Source: Chromobacterium subtsugae (GTDB taxonomy: Bacteria; Pseudomonadota; Gammaproteobacteria; Burkholderiales; Chromobacteriaceae). From it: a DNA stretch of 64,000 nt. Below, one piece after another: positions 17,073-25,321 of this stretch (within the stretch, counting starts at the first letter, position 1; every line of letters begins with the position of its first letter). The notes beneath the pieces are model-generated. The model was not told the DNA's origin. It saw nothing but the letters and a program-made list of their open reading frames with translations, and ran no database searches. The stretch spans positions 62,001-126,000 of the forward strand of contig NZ_JYKA01000004.1 of assembly GCF_001676875.1 (NCBI RefSeq), written 5' to 3'. The translations under genes were made by a program, and so were the position numbers.

Positions 17073-18517
17073 AAGCGGATCCCAAGCGGCTGCGCCCGCA
17101 GCGGGTGATTCCCATCGTCGCCGCCCCGGGCGGCGGCTCCTGTAGCCCGCAGCGACAGCCGCGCGGCCTGCTGGCGCTGGCGGGCATCTGGCTGCGCGAC
17201 CACGCCGCGCTGCTGCGCAAGCTGCAATGGGCGGTGGTGCTGGTTTACGCCTTCCTGCTGATTGTCCCCGCCTGCCTGCCGCTGCCGGAAGACACCGCGC
17301 GGATGTGGGACAACCTGACCATCTTCGCCCAGTTCGTGTTCTGGGGCATCTGGTGGCCGTTCGTGCTGCTGTCGATGGTGCTGTTCGGCCGGCTGTGGTG
17401 CGGCGTGCTGTGCCCGGAGGGCGCGCTGTCGGAATGGGCGGCGCGCAAGGGCATGGGACGGCCGATTCCGCGCTGGATGCGCTGGGGCGGCTGGCCTTTC
17501 GTCGCCTTCGTCCTCACCACCGTCTACGGCCAGCTGGTCAGCGTCTACCAATACCCGAAAGCCGCGCTCTTGGTGCTGGGCGGCTCCACCGTGGCCGCCG
17601 TCGCCGTCGGTTTCGTCTACACCCGCGGCAAGCGCGCCTGGTGCCGCCATCTGTGCCCGGTCAACGGCGTGTTCGGCCTGTTGTCCAAGCTGGCGCCGCT
17701 GTACTACCGCGTCGACGAGGCCGCCTGGAAAGCCTCGCATGAGCGGACGCCGGCGGTGGACTGCGCGCCGCTGCAACCGCTGCGCCACATGCAGGGCGGC
17801 AGCGGCTGCCATATGTGCGGCCGCTGCAGCGGCCATCGCGACGCGATCGAGCTGAGCCTGCGCCCGTCCAACGATGAAGTGGTGCGGGTGGCGGAAAAAG
17901 AAGCCGATGGCTGGCAGACCGCGCTGATCGTCTACGGCCTGCTGGGCGTGGCGATGGGCGCCTTCCACTGGACCATGAGCCCCTGGTTCGTATCGCTGAA
18001 GCAAGCCGCGGCGGAATGGCTGGTGGACCGCGACATCATGTGGCCGCTGGACACCGGCGCGCCGTGGTGGCTGCTCACTCACTACCCGCAGCACAACGAC
18101 GTGTTCTCCTGGCTGGACGGCGCGTCGCTGATCGCCTATGTCGCCGCCACCGCGCTGGTGCTGGGCAGCGGCATCCTGGCCTGCCTCGCCTTGTCGGTAA
18201 CCGTTTCCGGCCGCTGGCACACGCAACGCCTGCACCATCTGGCGCAGGCGCTGATCCCGCTGGCCGGCTGCGGCGTGTTTCTCGGCCTGTCGGCGCTGAC
18301 CGTCACCCTGCTGAAGGCCGAAGGCTTCGCCATGCACTGGGTCAACGATGCCCGGCTGGCCTTGCTGGCCGGCGCCAATCTGTGGGCGCTGCGGCTGGCC
18401 TGCGGCATTCTGTCGCGCTGGAGAGGCGGCCTGAGCCGCCTGGCGGCGCTGCTGCCGTTCTGCGGCGCGCTGGCGCTGGTAGACTGCGCCTGGGGTTATA
18501 TGTTCTGGTGGTGGTGA
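17069..18517 (+). CDS. ftrD: Polyferredoxin-like membrane protein FtrD
   Basis: Inner-membrane protein of 482 residues with two 4Fe-4S-type Cys clusters (WCGVLCPEGALSEW and WCRHLCPVNGVFGL), as in NapH and CcoG. A further Cys set is CHMCGRCSGHRD, with membrane helices before and after. In FtrABCD systems this protein is thought to carry electrons across the membrane to recycle the iron-oxidising step or to supply FtrC. The start at 17069 overlaps the ftrC stop; an ATG at 17039 would overlap more. It ends the operon and is followed by a good terminator. Confidence 0.9.
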   Translation: MKADPKRLRPQRVIPIVAAPGGGSCSPQRQPRGLLALAGIWLRDHAALLRKLQWAVVLVYAFLLIVPACLPLPEDTARMWDNLTIFAQFVFWGIWWPFVLLSMVLFGRLWCGVLCPEGALSEWAARKGMGRPIPRWMRWGGWPFVAFVLTTVYGQLVSVYQYPKAALLVLGGSTVAAVAVGFVYTRGKRAWCRHLCPVNGVFGLLSKLAPLYYRVDEAAWKASHERTPAVDCAPLQPLRHMQGGSGCHMCGRCSGHRDAIELSLRPSNDEVVRVAEKEADGWQTALIVYGLLGVAMGAFHWTMSPWFVSLKQAAAEWLVDRDIMWPLDTGAPWWLLTHYPQHNDVFSWLDGASLIAYVAATALVLGSGILACLALSVTVSGRWHTQRLHHLAQALIPLAGCGVFLGLSALTVTLLKAEGFAMHWVNDARLALLAGANLWALRLACGILSRWRGGLSRLAALLPFCGALALVDCAWGYMFWWW

Positions 18518-18548
18518 CGGCGGGCATCGGCGCCGCCATTCCCCGCTC

Positions 18549-18584
18549 AACGCCCCTGGCCGCGTCCGCCGCGCCAGGGGCGTT
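18549..18584 (+). terminator. Terminator of the ftr operon
   Basis: AACGCCCCTGGC (18549-18560) and GCCAGGGGCGTT (18573-18584) form a perfect 12-bp stem with a 12-nt loop, followed by T. It lies 31 bp after the ftrD stop. Confidence 0.8.
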
Positions 18585-18671
18585 TGCTATCCGGCGCGGC
18601 ACGGAAGCGGCTCTTGGTTGGCGCCGCGCGCTGTGCGATAACACAGTATCCCCGTCCGTTTAGGAGCCGCC

Positions 18672-19433
18672 ATGCGGCGTCTGCTGCCTCTGGTTTTCGC
18701 GCTGTCGCTCGGCGGTCCGGCCGCTGCCCAGCCGGCCGTCGAGCTGGCCACCGGCGAGTGGCCGCCCTACGTCTCGCAAAGCCTGCCGCAGGACGGCGTG
18801 TTCTCGCAGATCGTGCGCCAGGCCTTCCAGCGCGCCGGCTACCCGGTGCATTTCACCTATCAGAGCTGGCCGCAGGCCGAGGCGGCGGCCAAGGCCGGCC
18901 GGGCTGCGGCGGCGTTTCCCTACCGGCCGACGCCGGAGCGCGAGCAGGATTTCGACTTCTCCGCGCCGCTGATGCGCTCCACCAGCTATCTGTTCTATCA
19001 CAAGCCCCACATGCCGCACCCGCCGCCGCAGTTCAAATCGTTAGACGAGCTGCGCGGCTACCGCGTCGCCGTCCAGCTCGGCTATTGGTACATTCCGCTG
19101 TTCCAGCAGCACAAGCTCAATACCCTGCTGACCAGCGACGAAGTCAACGCCTTGCGCCAGTTGCAGCTGGGCCGCCTGGACCTGGCGCCGATGACGCTGG
19201 AGCGCGGTTTTTTCCTGATCCACAGCGCGCTGCCCGGACATGAAAAGGAATTCGGCTACATCCCGACGCCGCTGGACAAGGAAACGCCGCTGGGGCTGAT
19301 GTTCTCGCGCGGCTATCCGCAGGTGGCGCGCATCCGCGAGGACTTCGCCCGCGCGCTGGAGTCGATGGAGAAAGACGGCACGCTGAAGGCGATCTACCAG
19401 CGCAACTTCCCGGAAGTCACGCCGCCGCGTTGA
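18672..19433 (+). CDS. Periplasmic solute-binding protein, family 3, orphan
   Basis: A 253-residue protein with a signal peptide (cleaved after AAAQP) and the bacterial family 3 fold. It has TGEWPPYVSQ near the N-terminus, a DFSAPLMRSTSYLFY segment and KDGTLKAIYQRNFPE near the end. Family members bind polar amino acids or related ligands and usually feed an ABC transporter, but no permease or ATPase gene is adjacent. It may serve a transporter encoded elsewhere or act in sensing. The start has an AGGAG Shine-Dalgarno. The 3' end overlaps the convergent ybaK gene by 17 bp. Confidence 0.85.
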   Translation: MRRLLPLVFALSLGGPAAAQPAVELATGEWPPYVSQSLPQDGVFSQIVRQAFQRAGYPVHFTYQSWPQAEAAAKAGRAAAAFPYRPTPEREQDFDFSAPLMRSTSYLFYHKPHMPHPPPQFKSLDELRGYRVAVQLGYWYIPLFQQHKLNTLLTSDEVNALRQLQLGRLDLAPMTLERGFFLIHSALPGHEKEFGYIPTPLDKETPLGLMFSRGYPQVARIREDFARALESMEKDGTLKAIYQRNFPEVTPPR

Positions 19434-19896
19434 CCAGCGTGGGATTCAGCACCCGGATCACCTCCTGCGGGCTGACCCCTACCAGGAAGCCGCGCTTGCC
19501 GCCGTTGAGGTAGATGAGCGGCAGCTCGGCGATGCTGGCCTCCATATACACCGGCATCGGGTGGCGGGTGCCGAAGGGGCTGGTGCCGCCCACCTGGTAG
19601 CCGCTGTGCTTGTCGGCGGTTTTCGGGTCGCAGGGATGGACTTTCTTCGCGCCGATCTGCTTGGCCAGCATGCCGGTGCCCACCTCCCGGTCGCCGTGCA
19701 TCAGCACGATCAGCGGACGCTTGTTGTCGTCCTCCATGATCAGCGTCTTCACCACCGCGTGCTCGTCGACGCCCAGCTCGCGCGCCGACACCGTGGTGCC
19801 GCCCTTGTCCTCGTATTTGTACAGGTGTTCGGTGTAGTCGACCTTGTGCTCGCGCAGCGCGCGGACGGCCTGGGTGACGGGGGCCTTGCTGGACAT
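19417..19896 (-). CDS. ybaK: Cys-tRNA(Pro)/Cys-tRNA(Cys) deacylase YbaK
   Basis: Trans-editing enzyme that hydrolyses Cys mischarged on tRNA(Pro). The 159-residue single-domain protein has the YbaK/ProRS-INS fold: VVKTLIMEDDNKRPLIVLMHGD, the catalytic-area lysine in LAKQIGAKKVHPCDP, and the GYQVGGTSPFG loop typical of YbaK. It stands alone on the minus strand and overlaps the convergent binding-protein gene by 17 bp. Confidence 0.93.
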   Translation of the reverse strand: MSSKAPVTQAVRALREHKVDYTEHLYKYEDKGGTTVSARELGVDEHAVVKTLIMEDDNKRPLIVLMHGDREVGTGMLAKQIGAKKVHPCDPKTADKHSGYQVGGTSPFGTRHPMPVYMEASIAELPLIYLNGGKRGFLVGVSPQEVIRVLNPTLVNAAA

Positions 19897-19960
19897 GATG
19901 TGTTCCCGATGCGAAACGCCACACTTTAAAACCCGGCCGCCACCTTGCCAAGCGGCGGGA

Positions 19961-20578
19961 TCAAGCCTTGCGCGCGCGCCACCACAGCCGCAGGCCCAGC
20001 AAGCAGGCCAGAACAGCGGCGTAGATCAGCGGCTGGGTGACATCCTTCTTCACCAGCCACCAGTAATGGGTGACCGCCAGGATCGCCACCGGGTACACCA
20101 GCCGGTGCAGCTTGCCCCAATTGCGCTTCAGCCGCCGCATCCAGCCCTGGGTGGAGGTCAGCGCCAGCGGCGACATCAGCGCGATGGCGGCGAAGCCGAC
20201 GGTGATGAACGGCCGCTTGGCGATGTCCTTCAGGATGTGGTGCCAGTCGAAGAACTGGTCCAGCCAGATATAGGTGGTGAAATGCAGGCTGGCGTAGAAA
20301 AAGGCGAACAGGCCCAGCATGCGCCGGCATTTCAGCGGCCAGGCCTGGCCGGTCAGGCGGCGCAGCGGCGTCATCGCCAGCGTGGCCAGCAGCCATACCA
20401 GCGTCCAGGTGCCGGTGGAGCGAGTAATGAACTCCACCGGGTTCACCGCTTCGCCCATCAGCACGATCCACGCCGCGCGCATGAGCGGCAGCAGGCAGGC
20501 GATGAACAACAAAACCTTGCCGACGGCGAGGCGGCGGTCGGCCGGGGCGGCGGGCGTTTTCATGCGCAGCGTCGTCAT
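19961..20578 (-). CDS. msrQ: MsrQ, heme-binding membrane subunit of the MsrPQ repair system
   Basis: Inner-membrane b-type heme protein (205 residues, about six helices) that passes electrons from the quinone pool or flavin to periplasmic MsrP. It has the ferric-reductase-like helices and conserved histidines: YASLHFTTY, KLHRLVYPVAILAVTHYWW. Its ATG overlaps the msrP stop by one base, so translation is coupled. The pair repairs oxidised methionines in envelope proteins, for example after hypochlorite stress. Confidence 0.93.
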   Translation of the reverse strand: MTTLRMKTPAAPADRRLAVGKVLLFIACLLPLMRAAWIVLMGEAVNPVEFITRSTGTWTLVWLLATLAMTPLRRLTGQAWPLKCRRMLGLFAFFYASLHFTTYIWLDQFFDWHHILKDIAKRPFITVGFAAIALMSPLALTSTQGWMRRLKRNWGKLHRLVYPVAILAVTHYWWLVKKDVTQPLIYAAVLACLLGLRLWWRARKA

Positions 20579-21495
20579 CAGTAGTTCTTTCTCAGGTCCA
20601 TGCCGCGGTACAAGCCGGCCACCTGCTCGGCGTAGCCGTTGAACGGCAGCGTCTTGCGCTTGAAGAATTCGCCGATGCGCCGCTCGGATGCCTGGCTCCA
20701 GCGCGGGTGGTCGACATCCGGATTCACATTGGAATAAAAGCCGTACTCATGGGCGTTGGCCATATTCCAGCTGGTGGCCGGCATCGTTTCCTGCAGCCGG
20801 ATGCGGACGATGGACTTGATGCTCTTGAAGCCGTATTTCCACGGCACCACCAGCCGGATCGGCGCGCCGTTCTGGTTCGGCAGCGCGTTGCCGTACAGGC
20901 CGACAGCGAGGATGGCCAGCGGATGCATCGCCTCGTCGATGCGCAGTCCCTCGCGGTACGGCCAGTCCAGCACCGCCTGGCGCTGGCCTGGCATCTCGCT
21001 CGGCCGCTGCAGCGTCTCGAACGACACGTATTTGGCGCGCGAAGTGGGATTCATCTGCTTGATCAGGCTGGCCAGCGGGAAGCCCACCCAGGGGATGACC
21101 ATGCTCCAGCCCTCGACGCAGCGCAGCCGGTAGACGCGCTCTTCCAGCGGAAACTTCAGCAACTCCTCGATGGAGAAGCGGCGCGGCTTGGCCACCTCGC
21201 CGTCCACCAGCACGCTCCACGGCCGGGTATGCAGGCTGCCGGCGTTCTCCGCCGGATCGCTCTTGTCGGTGCCGAATTCGTAATAGTTGTTATAGCTGGT
21301 GATGTCCTTCAGGCTGTTGGGCTTGTCATTGGCCGCCAGCTGCGACAGCGGGCTTTTCCTGGCGTTGAGCCCGGCCAGCGTTTCGGCCGACAGCAACAGT
21401 CCGGCGGCGCCGGCCATGAACTGGCGGCGGTTGAAGTACACTTTTTCCGGCGTGATTTCCGACGGCAAGTGGTCGGCGGGTTTTCTGATCAGCAT
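20578..21495 (-). CDS. msrP: MsrP, periplasmic methionine sulfoxide reductase, Mo-cofactor subunit
   Basis: Molybdenum enzyme that reduces methionine sulfoxide in periplasmic proteins. It is 305 residues from the ATG at 21495, which has AGGAG eight bases upstream; a more upstream ATG at 21561 lacks this. A Tat signal ([16 protein letters not shown], residues 21-36) marks export with folded cofactor. Cys126 in [11 protein letters not shown] is the predicted Mo ligand. The [14 protein letters not shown] segment fits the family. It is first in the msrPQ operon. Confidence 0.95.
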   Translation of the reverse strand: MLIRKPADHLPSEITPEKVYFNRRQFMAGAAGLLLSAETLAGLNARKSPLSQLAANDKPNSLKDITSYNNYYEFGTDKSDPAENAGSLHTRPWSVLVDGEVAKPRRFSIEELLKFPLEERVYRLRCVEGWSMVIPWVGFPLASLIKQMNPTSRAKYVSFETLQRPSEMPGQRQAVLDWPYREGLRIDEAMHPLAILAVGLYGNALPNQNGAPIRLVVPWKYGFKSIKSIVRIRLQETMPATSWNMANAHEYGFYSNVNPDVDHPRWSQASERRIGEFFKRKTLPFNGYAEQVAGLYRGMDLRKNY

Positions 21496-21698
21496 GGCGG
21501 CGCTCCTGTCGTTTCCACTTGGTCGGCTCAACACGCTGATTCTGACACCAGGCGGGATCAACCGTTCAGCGTTAAAGTGTTAGCAAAGACTATCCCGGCC
21601 CGCTTGGCCGGCGCCAATGCCGTCATGCTAAACTGCGGCCGCCGCCGCGGCGGCGCTTCCGTGCCGTTCACACCAACAATTACAGATCAGACAATGTC

Positions 21699-22133
21699 AT
21701 GAAGAAACAACTCGCCATCGCCCTGACCGTGGGCAGCCTGCTGCTCTGCCAATCCGCCCTCGCCCGCCGCGAGCCGCTGGAACAGCCGCAACGCGTCACC
21801 CTTACCGCGCCCAACGGCGACGTCGGCAAAACCAAGGCCGCCATCATCCGCGCCGCCAGCGGCCTGCAATGGAATGTCGTGGCCGACCAGCCCGGCAAGC
21901 TGACCTTCAAGCATGTCAAAGGCAATATCGTGCTGGTGCTCGATGTCAGCTATGACGCCACCGGCTATCAGGTGCGCTACGCGTCCAGCGAAAACCTGAG
22001 CTACCAGGAAACCGAAACCGGCGCCCGCGTCCACCCCACCGTCAACCGCTGGATGGACAATCTGGTCCGCCACATCGGCGGGGACCGCACCGATGGCGAC
22101 GACGACGACAAGCCGGCCAGCGCGGCCGAGTAA
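21699..22133 (+). CDS. Exported protein of unknown function
   Basis: I do not recognise a family. The 144-residue protein has a clear signal peptide (MKKQLAIALTVGSLLLCQSALA). A beta-rich stretch of about 100 residues follows, including GKLTFKHVKGNIVLVLDVSYD and a TETGARVHPTVNRWMDNLVRHI helix. The tail is acidic (DGDDDD). A periplasmic location is likely. It is divergent from msrP and followed at 68 bp by another unknown gene. Confidence 0.72.
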   Translation: MKKQLAIALTVGSLLLCQSALARREPLEQPQRVTLTAPNGDVGKTKAAIIRAASGLQWNVVADQPGKLTFKHVKGNIVLVLDVSYDATGYQVRYASSENLSYQETETGARVHPTVNRWMDNLVRHIGGDRTDGDDDDKPASAAE

Positions 22134-22201
22134 GCGCCCGCCCATGCAACCGGCCAAGCGCCTGTCCGGTTGCCCCGCTCCCCCCAGCCCCGCCTCTTTC
22201 C

Positions 22202-22960
22202 ATGCCATCCAAGCTGAAATACCAGATCCAACCCGCTCCGGAGGTGGACACCGCCACCTTGCGCCGCCTGCACGCGCTGCGGCTGGCGCAGTTTCCGTTC
22301 CGCCGCGCCGACCCCGCGCGCGAAGCCGCCATGTGGCGCGAATTTCAGGATAGCTATCGACAGCGCGCCGCCTGGTCGGTGATTTTCCGCGACGCCGACG
22401 GCGCGCCGCGCGGCTTCTGGCTGGCTGTCTGCGAGCGGCCCCGGCCGCCGGCGCCGCGCGGCGTGCTGCTGCGGGTGGATTATTTGTATACCGAACCGGG
22501 CTGGCGCGGCAGTTCCGTATTGATCGCGTCCACCCTGAGGCTGCTGTGGCGGACCAAGCTGCAAGCGCCCGGCCTGCCTCTATGGTTCGGCTGCATCTGT
22601 TTTCCCAATAGTTTCATCCGGGTGGCGGCCACCTTCGAACAGGTGCGCACGCTGGCCGACGCGCCGCTGGCGGCCGCGGACCGCGCCTTGCTGCTGCAGC
22701 TGGGCGCCGACGCCGCGGGCGCCCGTTGGCGCGCGGCCAGCGGCCTCGCCGACTTCAGCGACCATCATCCGCCGGCGCTGGCCGCCGGCATCGCCGACAC
22801 GCCGCGCCTGGCCAGGCACTTGGCCCGCTACGAAGCCGCCAACCCGGACTGGCGCCGGGGCATGGCCATGCCGATGTTCTGCCGGATCGGCCTGGCCACC
22901 GCCATCCGCGGCGTTTGGCACACCCTGCGCCGCGCTTGGCGGCGCAAACCGGCGGCTTGA
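22202..22960 (+). CDS. Hypothetical protein, possibly GNAT-like
   Basis: A 252-residue cytoplasmic protein without an obvious signal or membrane segment. VDYLYTEPGWRGSSVLIASTL vaguely resembles the acetyl-CoA-binding turn of GNAT acetyltransferases (strand, then a basic-Gly turn, then helix). The rest does not support a confident call. Codon use and GC match the neighbours. No good Shine-Dalgarno precedes the ATG, and the start could lie further upstream. It is convergent with a small membrane-protein gene two bases away. Confidence 0.6.
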   Translation: MPSKLKYQIQPAPEVDTATLRRLHALRLAQFPFRRADPAREAAMWREFQDSYRQRAAWSVIFRDADGAPRGFWLAVCERPRPPAPRGVLLRVDYLYTEPGWRGSSVLIASTLRLLWRTKLQAPGLPLWFGCICFPNSFIRVAATFEQVRTLADAPLAAADRALLLQLGADAAGARWRAASGLADFSDHHPPALAAGIADTPRLARHLARYEAANPDWRRGMAMPMFCRIGLATAIRGVWHTLRRAWRRKPAA

Positions 22961-22962
22961 GG

Positions 22963-23145
22963 CTACAACTGGTGCCAGCCCAGCCAGTACAGCGCGCAGA
23001 ACAGGGCCGCGCTGATCAGCAGGGCGATGGCCAGCGCGGAAAACAGCTCGTGCAGCGTGCGGCGCTGGCTGGGCCGCAGCAGCCAGCGCGCCACCGCCCA
23101 CAGCACCAGGCACAGCACGAAAAACTTGAACAGGCGTCCAAACAT
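22963..23145 (-). CDS. Small membrane protein of unknown function, 60 residues
   Basis: The product starts MFGRLFKFFVLCLVLWAVAR and has a second hydrophobic segment near the C-terminus (ALAIALLISAALFCALYWLG), with a basic loop between (RPSQRRTLHEL). This is a two-helix hairpin protein. The Shine-Dalgarno is weak. The reading frame continues open far upstream, but that part shadows metX. I do not recognise the family. Confidence 0.55.
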   Translation of the reverse strand: MFGRLFKFFVLCLVLWAVARWLLRPSQRRTLHELFSALAIALLISAALFCALYWLGWHQL

Positions 23146-23216
23146 GATGGCAGTCGGCGAGGAAGTGCCGCGATTATCCCGGCGCGATCTCTCCCCGCGC
23201 AAGCCCGGCTTGTGGA

Positions 23217-23294
23217 TATAATCGTCCGGTAGCCGCAGGAGACTTCGCCCAGCCTGCCCCGACAGAGGGCGGCGGACGAAGATAATTAGAAGAG
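23217..23294 (+). promoter_or_regulatory. metX promoter -10 and structured leader
   Basis: A perfect TATAAT lies at 23217-23222. The leader can form GCAGG/CCTGC (23235-23239, 23253-23257). Its loop bases CTTCG (23243-23247) can pair with CGAAG (23277-23281), which would give an H-type pseudoknot just before the AGAAGAGG ribosome-binding region (23287-23294). The pairing is inferred, and no known riboswitch consensus was recognised. Confidence 0.4.
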
Positions 23295-23307
23295 GCCACC
23301 ACCACTT

Positions 23308-24450
23308 ATGACCGACACCAACTGTTCGGTAGGCATCGTCGCGCCCCAGGACGCCGTGTTCGATGTCCCATTGCCGCTGGCGAGCGGCGCCGTGCTGCCC
23401 AGCTACCAGCTGCGCTTCGAAACCTACGGCGCGCTCAACGCCGGCCGCAGCAACGCCATCCTGATCTGCCACGCGCTGTCCGGCCACCATCACGCCGCCG
23501 GCCGCCATCACCCGGACGACAAGGCCGCCGGCTGGTGGGACAATATGATAGGCCCCGGCAAGCCGATCGACACCGACCGCTTCTTCGTGGTCGCCGTCAA
23601 CAATCTGGGCGGCTGCCACGGCAGCACCGGCCCCTCCAGCGTCAACCCGGCCACCGGCCAGCCCTGGGGCTCCGCCTTTCCGGTGGTGACGGTGGCGGAC
23701 TGGGTGAGCTCCCAGGCGCGGCTGGCCGACCGGCTGGGCATAGAGCGCTGGGCCGCGGTGATAGGCGGCTCGCTGGGCGGCATGCAGGCGCTGCACTGGA
23801 GCATCGCCTACCCGCAGCGCGTCGCCCACGCGCTGGTGATCGCCTCCGCCCCCAAGCTGTCGGCGCAAAACATCGCCTTCAACGACGTGGCGCGCCAGGC
23901 CATCCTCACCGACCCGGAATTCCACGGCGGCGACTTCTACGCCCAAGGCGCGGTGCCGCGCCGCGGCCTCAGGCTGGCGCGGATGCTGGGCCACATCACC
24001 TATCTGTCCGACGACGGCATGGGCGAGAAATTCGGCCGCATGCTGCGCTCCGGCGAATACCGTTTCGGCTACGATGTGGAATTCGAGATCGAAAGCTATC
24101 TGCGCTACCAGGGCGACAAGTTTTCCGACTACTTCGACGCCAACACCTACCTCTTGATGACCAAGGCGCTCGACTACTTCGATCCGGCCAAGGAGCACGG
24201 CGGCGACCTGGCCGCCGCGCTGCGCCAGGCCAGCGCCAGCTTCCTGGTGGCCAGCTTCACCAGCGACTGGCGCTTCGCGCCGGAACGCTCGCGCGAAACC
24301 GTGAAGGCGCTGATCGCCGCCGGCAAGCGCGTCAGCTACGCCGAAATCGAATCGGCGCACGGCCACGACGCCTTCCTGATGACCGACCCACCCTATGTGG
24401 ACCTGATGCGCGCCTACCTGTCCCGCGTGGCCGAGGAGGCGAACGCATGA
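23308..24450 (+). CDS. metX: Homoserine O-acyltransferase MetX
   Basis: Alpha/beta-hydrolase-fold enzyme that acylates homoserine as the first committed step to methionine. The 380-residue protein has the nucleophile Ser155 in GGSLGGMQ, the oxyanion region [14 protein letters not shown], the catalytic Asp in FTSDWRF and His353 in HGHDAFL. MetX proteins in proteobacteria that sit beside metW can use either acetyl-CoA or succinyl-CoA; this cannot be decided here. The metW start overlaps the metX stop (ATGA). Confidence 0.95.
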   Translation: MTDTNCSVGIVAPQDAVFDVPLPLASGAVLPSYQLRFETYGALNAGRSNAILICHALSGHHHAAGRHHPDDKAAGWWDNMIGPGKPIDTDRFFVVAVNNLGGCHGSTGPSSVNPATGQPWGSAFPVVTVADWVSSQARLADRLGIERWAAVIGGSLGGMQALHWSIAYPQRVAHALVIASAPKLSAQNIAFNDVARQAILTDPEFHGGDFYAQGAVPRRGLRLARMLGHITYLSDDGMGEKFGRMLRSGEYRFGYDVEFEIESYLRYQGDKFSDYFDANTYLLMTKALDYFDPAKEHGGDLAAALRQASASFLVASFTSDWRFAPERSRETVKALIAAGKRVSYAEIESAHGHDAFLMTDPPYVDLMRAYLSRVAEEANA

Positions 24451-25040
24451 ACCATCCCGCTCTCCGCCCCGACCTGCGGATCATCTACGACTGGATCTCG
24501 CCCAGCAGCCGGGTGCTGGACCTGGGCTGCGGCCGGGGCGAACTCCTGGCGGCGCTGCAGGACGGCAAGCAAGTGCAAGGCTACGGCGTCGATTTCGACG
24601 TCGCCAACGTGGTCGGCTGCGTCGCCGCCGGCGTCAACGCCATTCAGGGCGACCTGGAAACTGGCCTCGCCGAATTCGAGGACCAGCGCTTCGACCACGT
24701 GGTGCTGTCGCAAACGATACAGGCGATGCGCCATACCGAGGCCATCCTCAACGAAATGCTGCGCGTCGGCCGCGAGGCCATCGTCAGCTTCCCCAATTTC
24801 GGCTATTGGCAAAACCGCTGGCAGATCCTGCAGGGCCACATGCCGGTGTCGGACACCATTCCCTACCAATGGTACGACACGCCCAACATCCACTGGTGCA
24901 TGCTCGGCGATTTCGAGGCGCTGTGCGCGAAGAACGGCATACGCATCGTCCAGAGGGTGGTCATGGACAAGGGCAAGCGGGTATCCTTGTTGCCCAATCT
25001 GCGCGGCAGCCTGGCCTTCTACCGGGTGGCGCGCGGCTGA
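24447..25040 (+). CDS. metW: Methionine biosynthesis protein MetW
   Basis: A 197-residue class I methyltransferase-like protein with the SAM-binding motif [15 protein letters not shown]. It also has MetW-typical stretches: [11 protein letters not shown] and [12 protein letters not shown]. MetW is required with MetX for homoserine acylation in several proteobacteria and is thought to act by complex formation rather than methylation. A GAGGAGG Shine-Dalgarno lies within the end of metX, and the start overlaps the metX stop. Confidence 0.95.
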   Translation: MNHPALRPDLRIIYDWISPSSRVLDLGCGRGELLAALQDGKQVQGYGVDFDVANVVGCVAAGVNAIQGDLETGLAEFEDQRFDHVVLSQTIQAMRHTEAILNEMLRVGREAIVSFPNFGYWQNRWQILQGHMPVSDTIPYQWYDTPNIHWCMLGDFEALCAKNGIRIVQRVVMDKGKRVSLLPNLRGSLAFYRVARG

Positions 25041-25065
25041 TTCCGCCTCGCACAAGGAGAGATGC

Positions 25066-25254
25066 ATGCGCCTGCTGCTGGCCATTTTCCTGCCCTGGCT
25101 GCAGTTCTTCACCATAGGCCGGCCGTTCGCCGGCCTGTTCTGCCTGGTCCTGCAACTGACTCTCATCGGCTGGATTCCGGCCGCGCTGTGGTCGGTGTAC
25201 GCGCTGAGCCAGTACAAGACCGACCAGAAAATCGCCAAGGCGCTGCGGCGCTGA
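25066..25254 (+). CDS. Pmp3/YqaE-like small membrane protein (UPF0057)
   Basis: A 62-residue protein with two membrane helices (LLLAIFLPWLQFF and LVLQLTLIGWIPAALWSVYAL) in the Pmp3/YqaE arrangement. Family members are stress-induced proteolipids linked to membrane potential in yeast and plants; the bacterial role is unclear. A strong AAGGAGA Shine-Dalgarno supports the start. It lies 25 bp after metW and may be read from the same transcript. Confidence 0.8.
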   Translation: MRLLLAIFLPWLQFFTIGRPFAGLFCLVLQLTLIGWIPAALWSVYALSQYKTDQKIAKALRR

Positions 25255-25321
25255 CGCCGGCCCGGGCCGGCCCCGAATCCGGGGCCGGCCGCGTCCCGCA
25301 ACCCCACACCACAAGAAAACC

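Noticed and set aside
23160-23307. SAM-II riboswitch before metX
   Set aside because: Context is suggestive and a pseudoknot can be drawn, but the conserved SAM-II core as I know it is not present. It is reported only as an unproven structured leader.
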